A stretch of DNA of 64,000 nucleotides from Alphaproteobacteria bacterium (lineage in GTDB: Bacteria > Pseudomonadota > Alphaproteobacteria > TMED109). Positions 1-11,097 of this stretch are shown here, piece by piece (the stretch's first letter is position 1; each line of letters begins with the position of its first letter). Below the pieces are notes generated by a model. That model made no database searches. It was not told the origin of the DNA and saw only the letters and a program-made list of their open reading frames with translations. Made by a program: the position numbers and the translations under genes. The stretch is from NCBI GenBank assembly GCA_022824395.1, contig JAJDZX010000030.1, forward strand, positions 156,391 through 220,390, given 5' to 3'.

Positions 1-106
1 ACCGCTTGCGCAGGCCGAGACCCAGCACGACCGCGGTGGCGGCGGCCAGGACCGCGCACAGGCTCCATGGCAGGAGCGGTGCGAACGTCAGCGTGAAACC
101 CTCCAT
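1..106 (-). CDS. Membrane protein, N-terminal part only (probable glutamine-amidotransferase-like protein of a DUF4159 operon)
   Basis: Only the first 35 codons are inside the window; the gene runs off the left edge. The ATG lies 6 bp after the stop codon of the DUF4159 gene, so this is the next gene of the same operon. The visible peptide has a short polar start followed by a hydrophobic helix (about residues 8-32) ending in Leu-Arg-Lys-Arg, so it is membrane anchored with the rest probably cytoplasmic after the first helix. In related alphaproteobacterial operons the gene here is usually a large membrane protein with a class I glutamine amidotransferase-like fold. That identity is inferred from context only. 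Confidence 0.55.
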   Translation of the reverse strand, partial: MEGFTLTFAPLLPWSLCAVLAAATAVVLGLGLRKR

Positions 107-112
107 CGCCGT

Positions 113-2827
113 TCAGCGCCGCTCCGCCGCGCGCCGCAACCGTTGCAGGATCGCCCGGGTGTGGGCCTGATCCGACTTGTAGTTCCCGGTCATCGCGTAC
201 ATCGCCAGGTTCACGCCGAACCGGTAGGCCAGCTCGCGCTGCCGCTGGCCGCCAGGGGTCACCGGAAACAGGGGCCGGCCGGCCGGGTCGGTCGCCCACG
301 CCGCCGCCCAGCCGGCCGCGCCCACCAGCACGCCGGCCACCTCGTCGCGGGACCGGTCGGCCGTACTCTCGATCCAGACCTGATTGCCGGCCCAGCGTCC
401 GGGGAAGCTACCCAGCAGATAGAAGGACCGGCCCAGCACATGGCCGCCGGACACGGGCACCAGCGGCGGCAGATCGAGGGCGCCCAGCACCTTCGAGAGG
501 CGCGGGTCGGCGCGACGTGACGCGTCAAGCTGAGCCACCGGCGACCCGTCGCGCGTGTCGAACACGATCAGACCACCGGTCTGGAGATAGGCCTCGATGC
601 GCTCCACCGCCGCTTCCGAGACCGCCGCCTGCAAATCCGTCATCGGCCAGTACACGAACGGATGAAACACCAGCGGATCCCGTTCGATGTCGATCGGCTG
701 CGGCGGCGCCGGGACGACCGAGGTCCGTGCCGCCAGGACGCGGCCCAGTGCCGTCAGTCCGAGCGCGCTGGTCCGGTCCACCTCCGCGTCACCCGTCACC
801 ACGTAGCCGAACTGGATCGCCAATGCCCCCACGGGCACGGCTTCCTCGGCGCGTGCATCCGCAATGCCGAGCACGGCAAACGCGACGAGCGCCGACACCC
901 AGCCCTGCCCGCCGATCAGCCCGCGCAGCGCCAGGCCCGCCACGATGTCCACCAGGAGCAGGGCGAGCGCCAGGGCGAACAGCCAGGCCGACAGGTCGAC
1001 GGTCTTCGTCCCGAACCGCTGGACGGCGTCCACGCCGTCCGGCAGCGGTCCGCGGTACGCCTGCACATCCGCCACGCCGCCGCCAAGGTTGAGGGCCCGG
1101 CGGAACAGCTCGTGGCCGTAGTAACCGGGCGGGTGGCCGGGCCCGGGAACCCCTTCCAGCAGCCGTTCCGCACCGACCGGCACCGCGTCCGGCGGCGGCG
1201 CCATTTCGCGGCCGAAACCGTCGAGGACCGCCAGCGGCGGCAGCACCTCCGACCCCAGCAGCCCGTCACCGCCTTCGGCCCGCTCGACCAGCCGCTGCAG
1301 CATGCTGACGAACAGCCCAGACAACGGCAGGTTGGACCAGTCCGTGTTCGCCGTCACGTGGAAAAACACCAGTTCCCCGCGCCCGCTCTGCGCCGCCGTG
1401 ACCAGGGGCGTCCCGTCGGCCAGCCGGGCCAGGGTTCGATCGTCCAGCATCGCCGACGGCTCGGCGATCATCTGGCGCCGGATCAGGATGTCGTCCGGCA
1501 CGTCTAGGCCAGCGAAGGGCGATTCCGAGGGGAACGGCCCGAGCGAGAACGGCTGCTCCCAGCTGAAGGCACCGCCCAGCGCCCGCATCTCGCCTTCGCG
1601 CAGCTTCACCGGCAGGAGCGGGCTCTCGGCATCGACCAGACGCTCGCCGGCGAAACGCACGAGGGTGCCGCCGGAATCCAGCCACGCGGCGAGGGCCTCG
1701 CGCCCTTCGGGACGGAGCTGGCCGACGTCGGCCAGCACGATCACCGACGGCGGATCCTCCAGCAGCGCCGCCAGCGGACCCTGGCGGACTTCCGCGAATG
1801 GTTCGAGGGCGCGCCGCAGGTAGTAGGTGGGGGCCAGCAGCGGACGGGCGGCGTAGTCATCGCCCTGGGTCACCAGCCCGACCGTGCGGCGCTGCCAGCG
1901 GTCGTCCACGAGCACGACCGCACCGGCATGGCGCTGGCCCTCGATCTCGATCCGGGTGACATCGCGGCGCAGCTCGCGCGGCAATCCGAGCGGTACCGTG
2001 GCGGTGCGTTCACCGTCCGCCAGCGCGGCCGCCACCCGCGTGAGCACTCGCCCTTCCAGGCTCATGGCCCGCACCCACACTTCCTGGTTGCCGGAACCGT
2101 GCGTGCGGCGCAGCTCCGGCGTCATGCCGTCGGCGCCGTCCGGCGCCGGCACCAGCAGCAGGGGGGCCTCATTCTCGGGCCCGCCCATCAGAGTCAGGGG
2201 ACCGATCCGGGAGAGCTGCCGCGCGAGCAGCGCCGTCGCTTCGGGATCGCCGCCGTCCGTGCCGTCCCAGTACCACAAGATCTCCCCGGCGCCCGCCAGT
2301 TCGGCGCCGACGAGCGATTCGAGAAATGCCCGGCGGTCGACCCCCCAGGGCTGCGGCGCCAGCACGCGGGCCAGGCGGGCGGCTTCCTCCGCCGCGACGG
2401 CAGCCTGCGAGCGGAACCAGTCCGTGCCGGGCGCCGTCCCGGCCAGCACCACTGAACGGCCGCGGACCTGGGCAGCATCGATCACCTGCAGCAGCGAGCG
2501 ACGGGCGCTCTCCCAGCCCCGGGCACTCGCCCATCCGTCGTCGACGACGATGACGAGCATGCCGTCGCCGTCCAGCGCGGGCTCGCTGTCCCAGCGGGGC
2601 CCGGCAACGGCCAGAACCACCAGCGTGAACAGGGTCATCCGCAGAATCAGCAGCCACCAAGGCGTGGTGTGCGGCGGCTCCTCGCGATCGTCGAGGCCGA
2701 AGAGCAGCCGAATGGCGGGAAACCGAAGCCGGCGGGGCGCCGGCGGCCGGATCCGGAGCAGCCACCACACGGCAACCAGGCCTGCCAGGCCGGCCAACGC
2801 CCAGGGCGCAGCGAACGAGAGCGGCAC
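113..2827 (-). CDS. DUF4159 domain-containing membrane protein with BatA-like N-terminus
   Basis: A 904-residue protein with a GTG start, 3 bp beyond the stop of the DUF58 gene. The first ~75 residues resemble BatA/aerotolerance-type proteins: a hydrophobic helix, a basic Arg/Pro segment, then a second helix around 55-75. A von Willebrand A-like region follows (about 88-215, including a VVDDGW stretch). A helix pair near 630-680 precedes the C-terminal DUF4159 domain (about 690-890, with AIQFGYV and FHPFVYWPM motifs). DUF4159 proteins occur in operons with MoxR ATPase and DUF58 genes, as here. The biochemical role is not established; a MoxR-assisted envelope or complex-assembly function is inferred. 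Length is normal and nothing looks broken. Confidence 0.9.
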   Translation of the reverse strand: MPLSFAAPWALAGLAGLVAVWWLLRIRPPAPRRLRFPAIRLLFGLDDREEPPHTTPWWLLILRMTLFTLVVLAVAGPRWDSEPALDGDGMLVIVVDDGWASARGWESARRSLLQVIDAAQVRGRSVVLAGTAPGTDWFRSQAAVAAEEAARLARVLAPQPWGVDRRAFLESLVGAELAGAGEILWYWDGTDGGDPEATALLARQLSRIGPLTLMGGPENEAPLLLVPAPDGADGMTPELRRTHGSGNQEVWVRAMSLEGRVLTRVAAALADGERTATVPLGLPRELRRDVTRIEIEGQRHAGAVVLVDDRWQRRTVGLVTQGDDYAARPLLAPTYYLRRALEPFAEVRQGPLAALLEDPPSVIVLADVGQLRPEGREALAAWLDSGGTLVRFAGERLVDAESPLLPVKLREGEMRALGGAFSWEQPFSLGPFPSESPFAGLDVPDDILIRRQMIAEPSAMLDDRTLARLADGTPLVTAAQSGRGELVFFHVTANTDWSNLPLSGLFVSMLQRLVERAEGGDGLLGSEVLPPLAVLDGFGREMAPPPDAVPVGAERLLEGVPGPGHPPGYYGHELFRRALNLGGGVADVQAYRGPLPDGVDAVQRFGTKTVDLSAWLFALALALLLVDIVAGLALRGLIGGQGWVSALVAFAVLGIADARAEEAVPVGALAIQFGYVVTGDAEVDRTSALGLTALGRVLAARTSVVPAPPQPIDIERDPLVFHPFVYWPMTDLQAAVSEAAVERIEAYLQTGGLIVFDTRDGSPVAQLDASRRADPRLSKVLGALDLPPLVPVSGGHVLGRSFYLLGSFPGRWAGNQVWIESTADRSRDEVAGVLVGAAGWAAAWATDPAGRPLFPVTPGGQRQRELAYRFGVNLAMYAMTGNYKSDQAHTRAILQRLRRAAERR

Positions 2828-2830
2828 GGC

Positions 2831-3715
2831 TCAGAACCGGTCGAAGGCGCCGGAGAGCGCCTGGTGCAGGGCCAGCAGCGTCGGCTCCGGCCCCCGGTCC
2901 GTGCGGTGCGTCAGGAAGCCCCAGCCATGCTTCCGCGCGATGGCCGCAAGTCCTTCCCGGTGCTCCTCCACCCGGCGGACGTAGCGACGGCTCACCGTCT
3001 CCACCCGGCCGATCAGGAGATCCCCTTCCTCCTCCGCACCGACGAACCGGATGCGGCCGCGGAAAGGCAGCAGTTCCTCCGCAGGGTCCAGCACCTGCAC
3101 GAGGTGTCCCGCCACCTCCTGATTGGCGAGACCCCGGACGCGGGCGGCAATCGTCTCCAGCGGTTCGAGGAAGTCGCCGACCAGCACCGTCTGTGCGTGG
3201 CGCTCCACCCGGATGGCGGCCGGCATGCCCGTGCCGGGCGGAGCGTCGACACCGAGATGTTCGGCGATCCGTCCCAGCATGGCCCGGCCCCGGCCGGTGC
3301 GCGGGGTCGAACCAAGTAGGCCCACGGTCTCGCCGCCCTGCAGCAGCATGGCCGCCAGCGCCAGGGTGATCAGGGCGGCCCGGGTGCGTTTCGATTCGAG
3401 TTCCGGCGACGACGCGTACTCCATCGACGGCGAGCGGTCACACCAAAGCCAGACCTGCTGCGCCACCTCCCACTCCCGCTCGCGGACGAAGATGTCCTGC
3501 GAGGCCGCCGTGCGGCGCCAGTCGATGGCGGACACCGCGTCGCCCGGCTGGAACTGCCGAAACTGCCAGAAGCTCTCCCCGCGGCCGCGGCGGCGGCGGC
3601 CGTGGATCCCGCTGATCACCCCGGCGGCGACCCGGAGGGCACGAATGGTGAACGAGGGAAGGCCGGCGGCGAGACGCTCGGCACGGTCCCGGGGAGCGGG
3701 ATCAGACGTCGGCAC
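2831..3715 (-). CDS. DUF58 domain-containing protein
   Basis: A 294-residue protein with a GTG start 8 bp after the MoxR gene. The DUF58 signature is clear at about residues 41-97: a basic RRRGRGESFW stretch, then a Phe-Gln-Pro-Gly-Asp-Ala turn, an IDWRRTA segment and a CDRSPSM motif where the vWA-like fold begins. DUF58 proteins carry a degenerate vWA/MIDAS-like domain and act with MoxR ATPases. The DRSPSM sequence here matches a DxSxS metal site. No transmembrane helix is evident in this copy, so it is probably cytoplasmic or peripheral. Its place between the MoxR and DUF4159 genes supports a shared complex. No substrate can be named. Confidence 0.92.
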   Translation of the reverse strand: MPTSDPAPRDRAERLAAGLPSFTIRALRVAAGVISGIHGRRRRGRGESFWQFRQFQPGDAVSAIDWRRTAASQDIFVREREWEVAQQVWLWCDRSPSMEYASSPELESKRTRAALITLALAAMLLQGGETVGLLGSTPRTGRGRAMLGRIAEHLGVDAPPGTGMPAAIRVERHAQTVLVGDFLEPLETIAARVRGLANQEVAGHLVQVLDPAEELLPFRGRIRFVGAEEEGDLLIGRVETVSRRYVRRVEEHREGLAAIARKHGWGFLTHRTDRGPEPTLLALHQALSGAFDRF

Positions 3716-3723
3716 CGAGTGGC

Positions 3724-4743
3724 TCAGGTGATGGATTCGGTCAGGCGGTCAATCACATCCAGGACACTCAGGCCGTCCGCCCGCGCGGCGAACGTCACGT
3801 CCATCCGGTGCCGGAGCACCGGTCGGGCCAGCGCCACGACATCGTCGACCGACGGGGCGAGTCGTCCATCGAGCACGGCGCGGGCCCGGGCCGACAGCAT
3901 CAGCGCCTGGCTGGCGCGGGGGCCCGGGCCCCACGAGACGTGCTCGCGCACCATCTCGATCTCCGAGAGATCGGGGCGGCCCCGGCGTACGAGCGTCAGG
4001 ATGGCCTCCACCACGCTGTCTCCCACCGGGATCGAGCGCACCAGCTCCTGCATGTCCAGGAGCTCCTGTGCCGAGATGATCTGTCTGGGCTCGGTCTCCT
4101 TGGGCCCGGTCGTCGCGATCAGCATCGTGCGTTCGGAGTCGCGGTCCGGGTAGTCGATGTCGATCCGCATGAGGAACCGGTCAAGCTGGGCCTCCGGCAG
4201 CGGATAGGTCCCTTCCTGCTCGATCGGGTTCTGCGTCGACAGGACGTGGAACGGCGCCGGGAGCGGATGTGCCCGCCCGGCCACGGTGACCTCGTTTTCC
4301 TGCATCGCCTGCAGCAGCGCCGACTGGGTGCGGGGCGAAGCCCGGTTGATCTCGTCAGCGAGGAGGAGCTGGCAGAACACGGGGCCCTCGATGAAGCGAA
4401 ACGCCCGCTGGCCGCCGTCGCCTTCCTCGAGCACCTCGGAGCCGACGATATCGGACGGCATCAGGTCCGGCGTGAACTGGATCCGCTTGTCGATCAGCCC
4501 GAAGACGATGCCGAGCGAGCGGGCCAGCCGGGTCTTGGCCAGCCCCGGCAGACCGATGACCAGGGCATGGCCACCGGCCAACAGCGTGATGATCGCGTGG
4601 TCCACCACGTGCGGCTGACCGAACACGAGCTCGGCCATGTGGGCGCGGGCGCGGGCGACGGCGTCGTTCGCCGTCTCGATCCGGGCGACAAACTCGTCGG
4701 TCTGGGAGACCGCCGCCAGGGGCGAGGGTTGGGCTGGGGGCAT
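3724..4743 (-). CDS. MoxR family AAA+ ATPase
   Basis: A 339-residue ATPase of the MoxR/RavA clade and first gene of the leftward operon. The Walker A motif GLPGLAKT is at residues 64-71, Walker B is the LLLADEINRA segment, and a sensor-like STQNPIEQEGTYPLPEAQ stretch typical of MoxR follows. MoxR proteins act as chaperone-like ATPases that assemble or activate partner vWA-domain proteins, and the next two genes encode such partners. The ATG at 4743 is preferred because the conserved region starts soon after it. An in-frame ATG at 4806 would add 21 residues of low similarity, and neither start has a strong ribosome binding site. Confidence 0.93.
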   Translation of the reverse strand: MPPAQPSPLAAVSQTDEFVARIETANDAVARARAHMAELVFGQPHVVDHAIITLLAGGHALVIGLPGLAKTRLARSLGIVFGLIDKRIQFTPDLMPSDIVGSEVLEEGDGGQRAFRFIEGPVFCQLLLADEINRASPRTQSALLQAMQENEVTVAGRAHPLPAPFHVLSTQNPIEQEGTYPLPEAQLDRFLMRIDIDYPDRDSERTMLIATTGPKETEPRQIISAQELLDMQELVRSIPVGDSVVEAILTLVRRGRPDLSEIEMVREHVSWGPGPRASQALMLSARARAVLDGRLAPSVDDVVALARPVLRHRMDVTFAARADGLSVLDVIDRLTESIT

Positions 4744-4940
4744 GAGCTTGGTGTACTTCCGCGCAAGCCTGACCCTCGACCTATGGCAGTCGTCCGGGGT
4801 GAGCAACTGGCGGGGACAGGAACAATAAAGTGCAGGTGCAGCCTAACACGTGTGTCGTAGTGCCTGCAACGCGATCCGGCCGGTCGGAGCGATCCCGGGC
4901 AGGCACCGCCGGCGCGCCGGGCGCGCGGGCGACGCCTCCG

Positions 4941-5822
4941 CTAGCGGGCCGCGCCGGACGCCCACGCGTACCGGACGCCGAGCAGCACCGAGCCCTGCCG
5001 GATGCCGGTGACCGCTTCGTGGAACGCGAGGCCGGGGAACTCGTGCCGGCGGTAGGTGTGCCGGTCAGCGAGGTCGCCCATGGCGCGATACGCGAACTTC
5101 AGATCCAGCGCCAGCCGGTCGCTCAGGCGAAACCCGACCCCGGCAAAGAGGTGGGCGGCCGGGACCACGTCCCTGAGGTCGGCGACCTTCACGGTGTCAA
5201 AGCGATCCGCGGGCGGCTCGCATGTCCGGTCCGGGCGGCACGAGTAGTCGCTGTGGAAGTACAGTCGGGACACCTCGATGATGGCGATCCCCAGGCCCGC
5301 GCCCAGGTACGGGGTCGCCCGGGCGCCGGACGGCGGCAGGTCACGGTAGACATTCAACGAGAGCGTGCGCGTCGTCAGGTCCCCCACCGTGTTCGTCGAG
5401 CGCGACGTGTACGGGCTGTCGGCGATGCGCGGCGCCCGGTCGGAGCCGTCCAGGTACGTGATGCCGATGGTCTCCAGCGCGGCCGCGTGGGTCTGCTGCG
5501 TGGCCGAAAGCTCGACCCGCAGGCGGCCGATCCGGCGGCCGGCCGTGACCTCGAACGTGCGGCCCGCGGCGGGCGCCAGGTCCTGGAACCAGCGGAAACC
5601 CTCCACGACGCGGCCCCCGCAATCGCGGTTCGGGCTGCACGTCGTGTCTCGGTTGTGCCCTGCCTTGTCCATGGCGGCGCTCCAGCCCGGCCCGCCGCCG
5701 GCGCCCACGTACCACGCCACCGGCGCCGGCTCCGCGGCAAGGCCCCGTTCTGGCGCCCCGAGCAGGGCCAGCACGCCCAGCAACCCGCTGGCCGCGCGGC
5801 ACCACCTCGATGCACCCGTCAT
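4941..5822 (-). CDS. Outer-membrane beta-barrel protein (OmpW/Opa-like), hypothetical
   Basis: A 293-residue secreted protein. Residues 1-30 form a signal peptide (basic start, hydrophobic LLGVLALLGA core, cleavage near GLAA|EP). The mature part starts with WYVGAGGGPGWS and continues with alternating hydrophobic strands (YLGAGLGIAIIEV, HLFAGVGFRLSDRLALDLKFAYR). It ends with a strand (GSVLLGVRYAW) close to the terminus, as in small outer-membrane barrels. Four cysteines in two CSPNRDC / CRPDRTC-like loops suggest disulphides at the cell surface. The family is an assignment by pattern only, with no ligand known. The gene is monocistronic between the MoxR operon and a LysR regulator. Confidence 0.75.
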   Translation of the reverse strand: MTGASRWCRAASGLLGVLALLGAPERGLAAEPAPVAWYVGAGGGPGWSAAMDKAGHNRDTTCSPNRDCGGRVVEGFRWFQDLAPAAGRTFEVTAGRRIGRLRVELSATQQTHAAALETIGITYLDGSDRAPRIADSPYTSRSTNTVGDLTTRTLSLNVYRDLPPSGARATPYLGAGLGIAIIEVSRLYFHSDYSCRPDRTCEPPADRFDTVKVADLRDVVPAAHLFAGVGFRLSDRLALDLKFAYRAMGDLADRHTYRRHEFPGLAFHEAVTGIRQGSVLLGVRYAWASGAAR

Positions 5823-5917
5823 GTCCTTGCCCGCCCCGGCCAATGCTCGGCAGCCCAAACGGGCCCCCGCATCGATTGCCCTGCCGGACGCGGGCCGGCG
5901 TCCCTGGGCCGGGGCAT

Positions 5918-6904
5918 TCAGGCGGCGGACTGGTTCCGGCGCCGAGGGCGCCGGCCGAGAAACGGTGCTTCCAGGATCGCGGGCAGTTCGAGCGCCTGCC
6001 CGGCCGCGGCCAGCGCGGCGACAAATGTCCGGTGCGGATCGATCCTGAGGTACTGGTCGGGCACCATGGCGGCCATCCGCCGGTCGGCCAGCTGCGTGCG
6101 GTAGAGGTCCACCTGGAAACCGTGGCCAGACCCGATCTCGGCGGCGAGCGCCGGCACGACCGCAACGCCGAGCCCGGCCTGGACCATCGACAGCGCGACC
6201 TCGTACGTCCGCGTGGTCGCCTCGGCCCGTGCCTTCGGCAGCACCCCGTTGTACCACTCGTCGATCCGGCGCTTGTGCTGGTTACCGTACTCGAACCGGA
6301 TGGTGCGGTTCAGTACCTTGGCGGCGGCCGGCTCCACATCCTCCACCGGGTCCTGCACCGCCTCGAGCCCCAGTCCCCTGGGGACCGCGAGCACGTAGGG
6401 ATCCACGAAGAGTTCCGTCTGGGCGAACGGAAGATTGCTCGACGCAATCGAGTCCGAGGCCATCACGCCGACCGAGATGCGGCGTGCGTACAGGAGGTCG
6501 ATCGTCTCGGCCGGCGGCACCTCGAGGACATCGATTTCGACGTTTGGAAACGAGACCGCGAAGTTGCGCATCGCCTCCGGCAGCAGGTTGCGGGCGACCG
6601 AGCTCAGGATGCCCAACTTGAGCATGCCCCGCGTGCCCGCCGTGAACTGTCCGATCCCGTCCAGCGCCTCGTCGTAGTCGCTGAGGATCCGTTCCACCCG
6701 CCGCATGAGGAACCGGCCCGCGTCGGTGATGTCGATGTTGCCGCCGTGCCGGCGCAGCACCTGCGTCCCCAGCTCGTCTTCCAGCCTGGAGATGTGCTGC
6801 GAGATCGTGGCCTGCGCCACCCCGAGCTGCTTGCTGGCACGCGTGAACGAACGGGCATGGGCCACGGCCCAGAATGCACGCAGATGAGTGAGCGATACCG
6901 CCAT
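5918..6904 (-). CDS. LysR family transcriptional regulator
   Basis: A 328-residue LysR regulator. The winged HTH occupies residues 1-65 (SLTHLRAFWAVAHARSFTRA, QATISQHISRLE), followed by the linker helix and a substrate-binding domain (about 90-300, with TRGMLKLGI and GLGVAVVPALAAE). The start at 6904 is supported by a strong GGAGGAAA ribosome binding site 5-6 bp upstream; a start 17 codons upstream would lack this. The Arg-rich C-terminal tail (RRPRRRNQ) is unusual for LysR proteins. The inducer and target are unknown. There is no divergently transcribed partner, so the usual guess of a neighbouring target gene does not help. Confidence 0.93.
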   Translation of the reverse strand: MAVSLTHLRAFWAVAHARSFTRASKQLGVAQATISQHISRLEDELGTQVLRRHGGNIDITDAGRFLMRRVERILSDYDEALDGIGQFTAGTRGMLKLGILSSVARNLLPEAMRNFAVSFPNVEIDVLEVPPAETIDLLYARRISVGVMASDSIASSNLPFAQTELFVDPYVLAVPRGLGLEAVQDPVEDVEPAAAKVLNRTIRFEYGNQHKRRIDEWYNGVLPKARAEATTRTYEVALSMVQAGLGVAVVPALAAEIGSGHGFQVDLYRTQLADRRMAAMVPDQYLRIDPHRTFVAALAAAGQALELPAILEAPFLGRRPRRRNQSAA

Positions 6905-7062
6905 CGTTTCCTCCCCCGTACCCCGAGCCTGACCGGTCGGACCATGACAGGTCAAGTACCCGCCGCAACGTCCGCGCGGGCGCGATGTGAATTAGGGCCC
7001 CGCTTCGACACTCGGAAACAATGCGGTAGCCGGTCGAGCGGCGGCGGGGCCGGGCCACGGGA

Positions 7063-9837
<2,775 letters not shown>

Positions 9838-9870
9838 CGCTCGGGGGTCGGGCGCGGCCGCACGTTGCGG

Positions 9871-10026
9871 TCAGTCAGGGCGTCGCACGAAGCGCCGCCC
9901 GCAGTACGGACACACGGTGCTGCCCCCGGCACGGAGCGAGAGGAACACGCGGGGGTGGCCGTCCGCACCGCCGCCGTCGCAGGCGACCCGGTCCCCATCG
10001 ACCTCAACGGTTTCCGGAGGCGCCAT
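9871..10026 (-). CDS. NDUFS6-like CHCC zinc-finger protein
   Basis: A 51-residue protein, start ATG at 10026 and stop 33 bp before polA. The sequence has a Cys-x8-His-x14-Cys-x2-Cys pattern, including VACDGGG, DGHPRV and VCPYCGRRF. This is the hallmark of the CHCC zinc-finger family found as the C-terminal domain of mitochondrial complex I subunit NDUFS6 and as small stand-alone proteins in Alphaproteobacteria. It was assigned by translating the short frame directly. In the family the four residues bind zinc, and a role in complex I assembly is likely but not shown for bacteria. It supports the alphaproteobacterial origin of the window. Confidence 0.88.
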   Translation of the reverse strand: MAPPETVEVDGDRVACDGGGADGHPRVFLSLRAGGSTVCPYCGRRFVRRPD

Positions 10027-10104
10027 CGCACGCGGCCCCTGAGCGCGGTGCGGCCCAAGTCGTTGCCACGCGCGGGGCTTGATGATAAGGAAAGGGCAAC
10101 GGCC

Positions 10105-11097
10105 ATGCTAGACGAACCCGGTTCTCCTTCCGTGCCCGGCGCGTCGGCGGCGGCTGCCATCCGCATCCGCGGCCTCGAGAAGGTGTACCGCGCCCAGGCG
10201 GGCCAGCCGCCCATGCGGGCGCTCCGGGGCGTCAGCCTGGAGATCCCGCAGGGATCTATTTTCGGGCTGCTGGGCCCGAACGGCGCCGGCAAGTCGACGC
10301 TGATCAACATCCTCGCCGGGCTGGTTATCAAGAGCGGCGGCGAGGTCGAAATCAACGGCCACGATCTCGACTCCGCCTGGCGGCAGGCACGCCTCTCGAT
10401 CGGCGTCATGCCGCAGGAACTGGTCCTCGATCCGTTCTTCACGCCCCGCCAGACCCTGGAACTGCAGGCCGGCCTCTACGGGGTCCCGCCCCGCCGGCGC
10501 CAGACCGAGGCGCTGCTGGAAATGGTCGGCCTAGCCGACAAGGCCGACGTCTACTCGCGCACCCTCTCGGGCGGCATGCGCCGCCGCCTCATGATGGCCA
10601 AGGCGCTGGTGCACCGCCCGCCGATCGTGATCCTCGACGAACCGACGGCAGGGGTCGACATCGAGCTGCGCGAGCTCCTGTGGAACGAGGTCCGGTACAT
10701 CAACGAGGCCGGGGCGACCATCCTGCTGACGACGCACCACTTCGAGGAAGTCGAGGCCATCTGCGACCGGATCGCCATCATCAACCGGGGCTCCGTGACG
10801 CTGAACGGCCCCATGGACGAGATGCTGGCCAAGCTGGACCGCAAGGAACTGGTGGTCCAGCTGGCGGAGCCATGCAGCGAGTTGCCGGCCGCGCTGGCCG
10901 ACCTCGACGCCCGTCTACAGGGCGACCGTACGGTCGTGATCGGCTATCAGCCGACCCGGACCCGGACCGTCGACCTCCTGGGGCGGATCCGCGATTCGGA
11001 GCTTCAGGTCGCGGACCTGTCGACGCGGGAGCCCAACCTGGAAGACCTCTTCCGGACCCTCACGCGCGAGCCCGTCCTCGACTCGGCGCACCCGTGA
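10105..11097 (+). CDS. ABC transporter ATP-binding protein (YadG-like)
   Basis: A 330-residue ABC ATPase. Walker A is GPNGAGKST, the signature is TLSGGMRRRL, Walker B is IVILDEPTAGVD, and the switch His is in LLTTHHFEEVE. The C-terminal extension after residue 235 matches drug/lipid exporter ATPases that pair with ABC-2 permeases. The chosen ATG at 10105 follows an AAGGAAAGGG stretch. The next gene overlaps by 4 bp but encodes lysyl-tRNA synthetase, not a permease. The likely partner is the ABC-2 permease at 18227-19057, an inference from type and size. Exported substrate unknown. Confidence 0.93.
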   Translation: MLDEPGSPSVPGASAAAAIRIRGLEKVYRAQAGQPPMRALRGVSLEIPQGSIFGLLGPNGAGKSTLINILAGLVIKSGGEVEINGHDLDSAWRQARLSIGVMPQELVLDPFFTPRQTLELQAGLYGVPPRRRQTEALLEMVGLADKADVYSRTLSGGMRRRLMMAKALVHRPPIVILDEPTAGVDIELRELLWNEVRYINEAGATILLTTHHFEEVEAICDRIAIINRGSVTLNGPMDEMLAKLDRKELVVQLAEPCSELPAALADLDARLQGDRTVVIGYQPTRTRTVDLLGRIRDSELQVADLSTREPNLEDLFRTLTREPVLDSAHP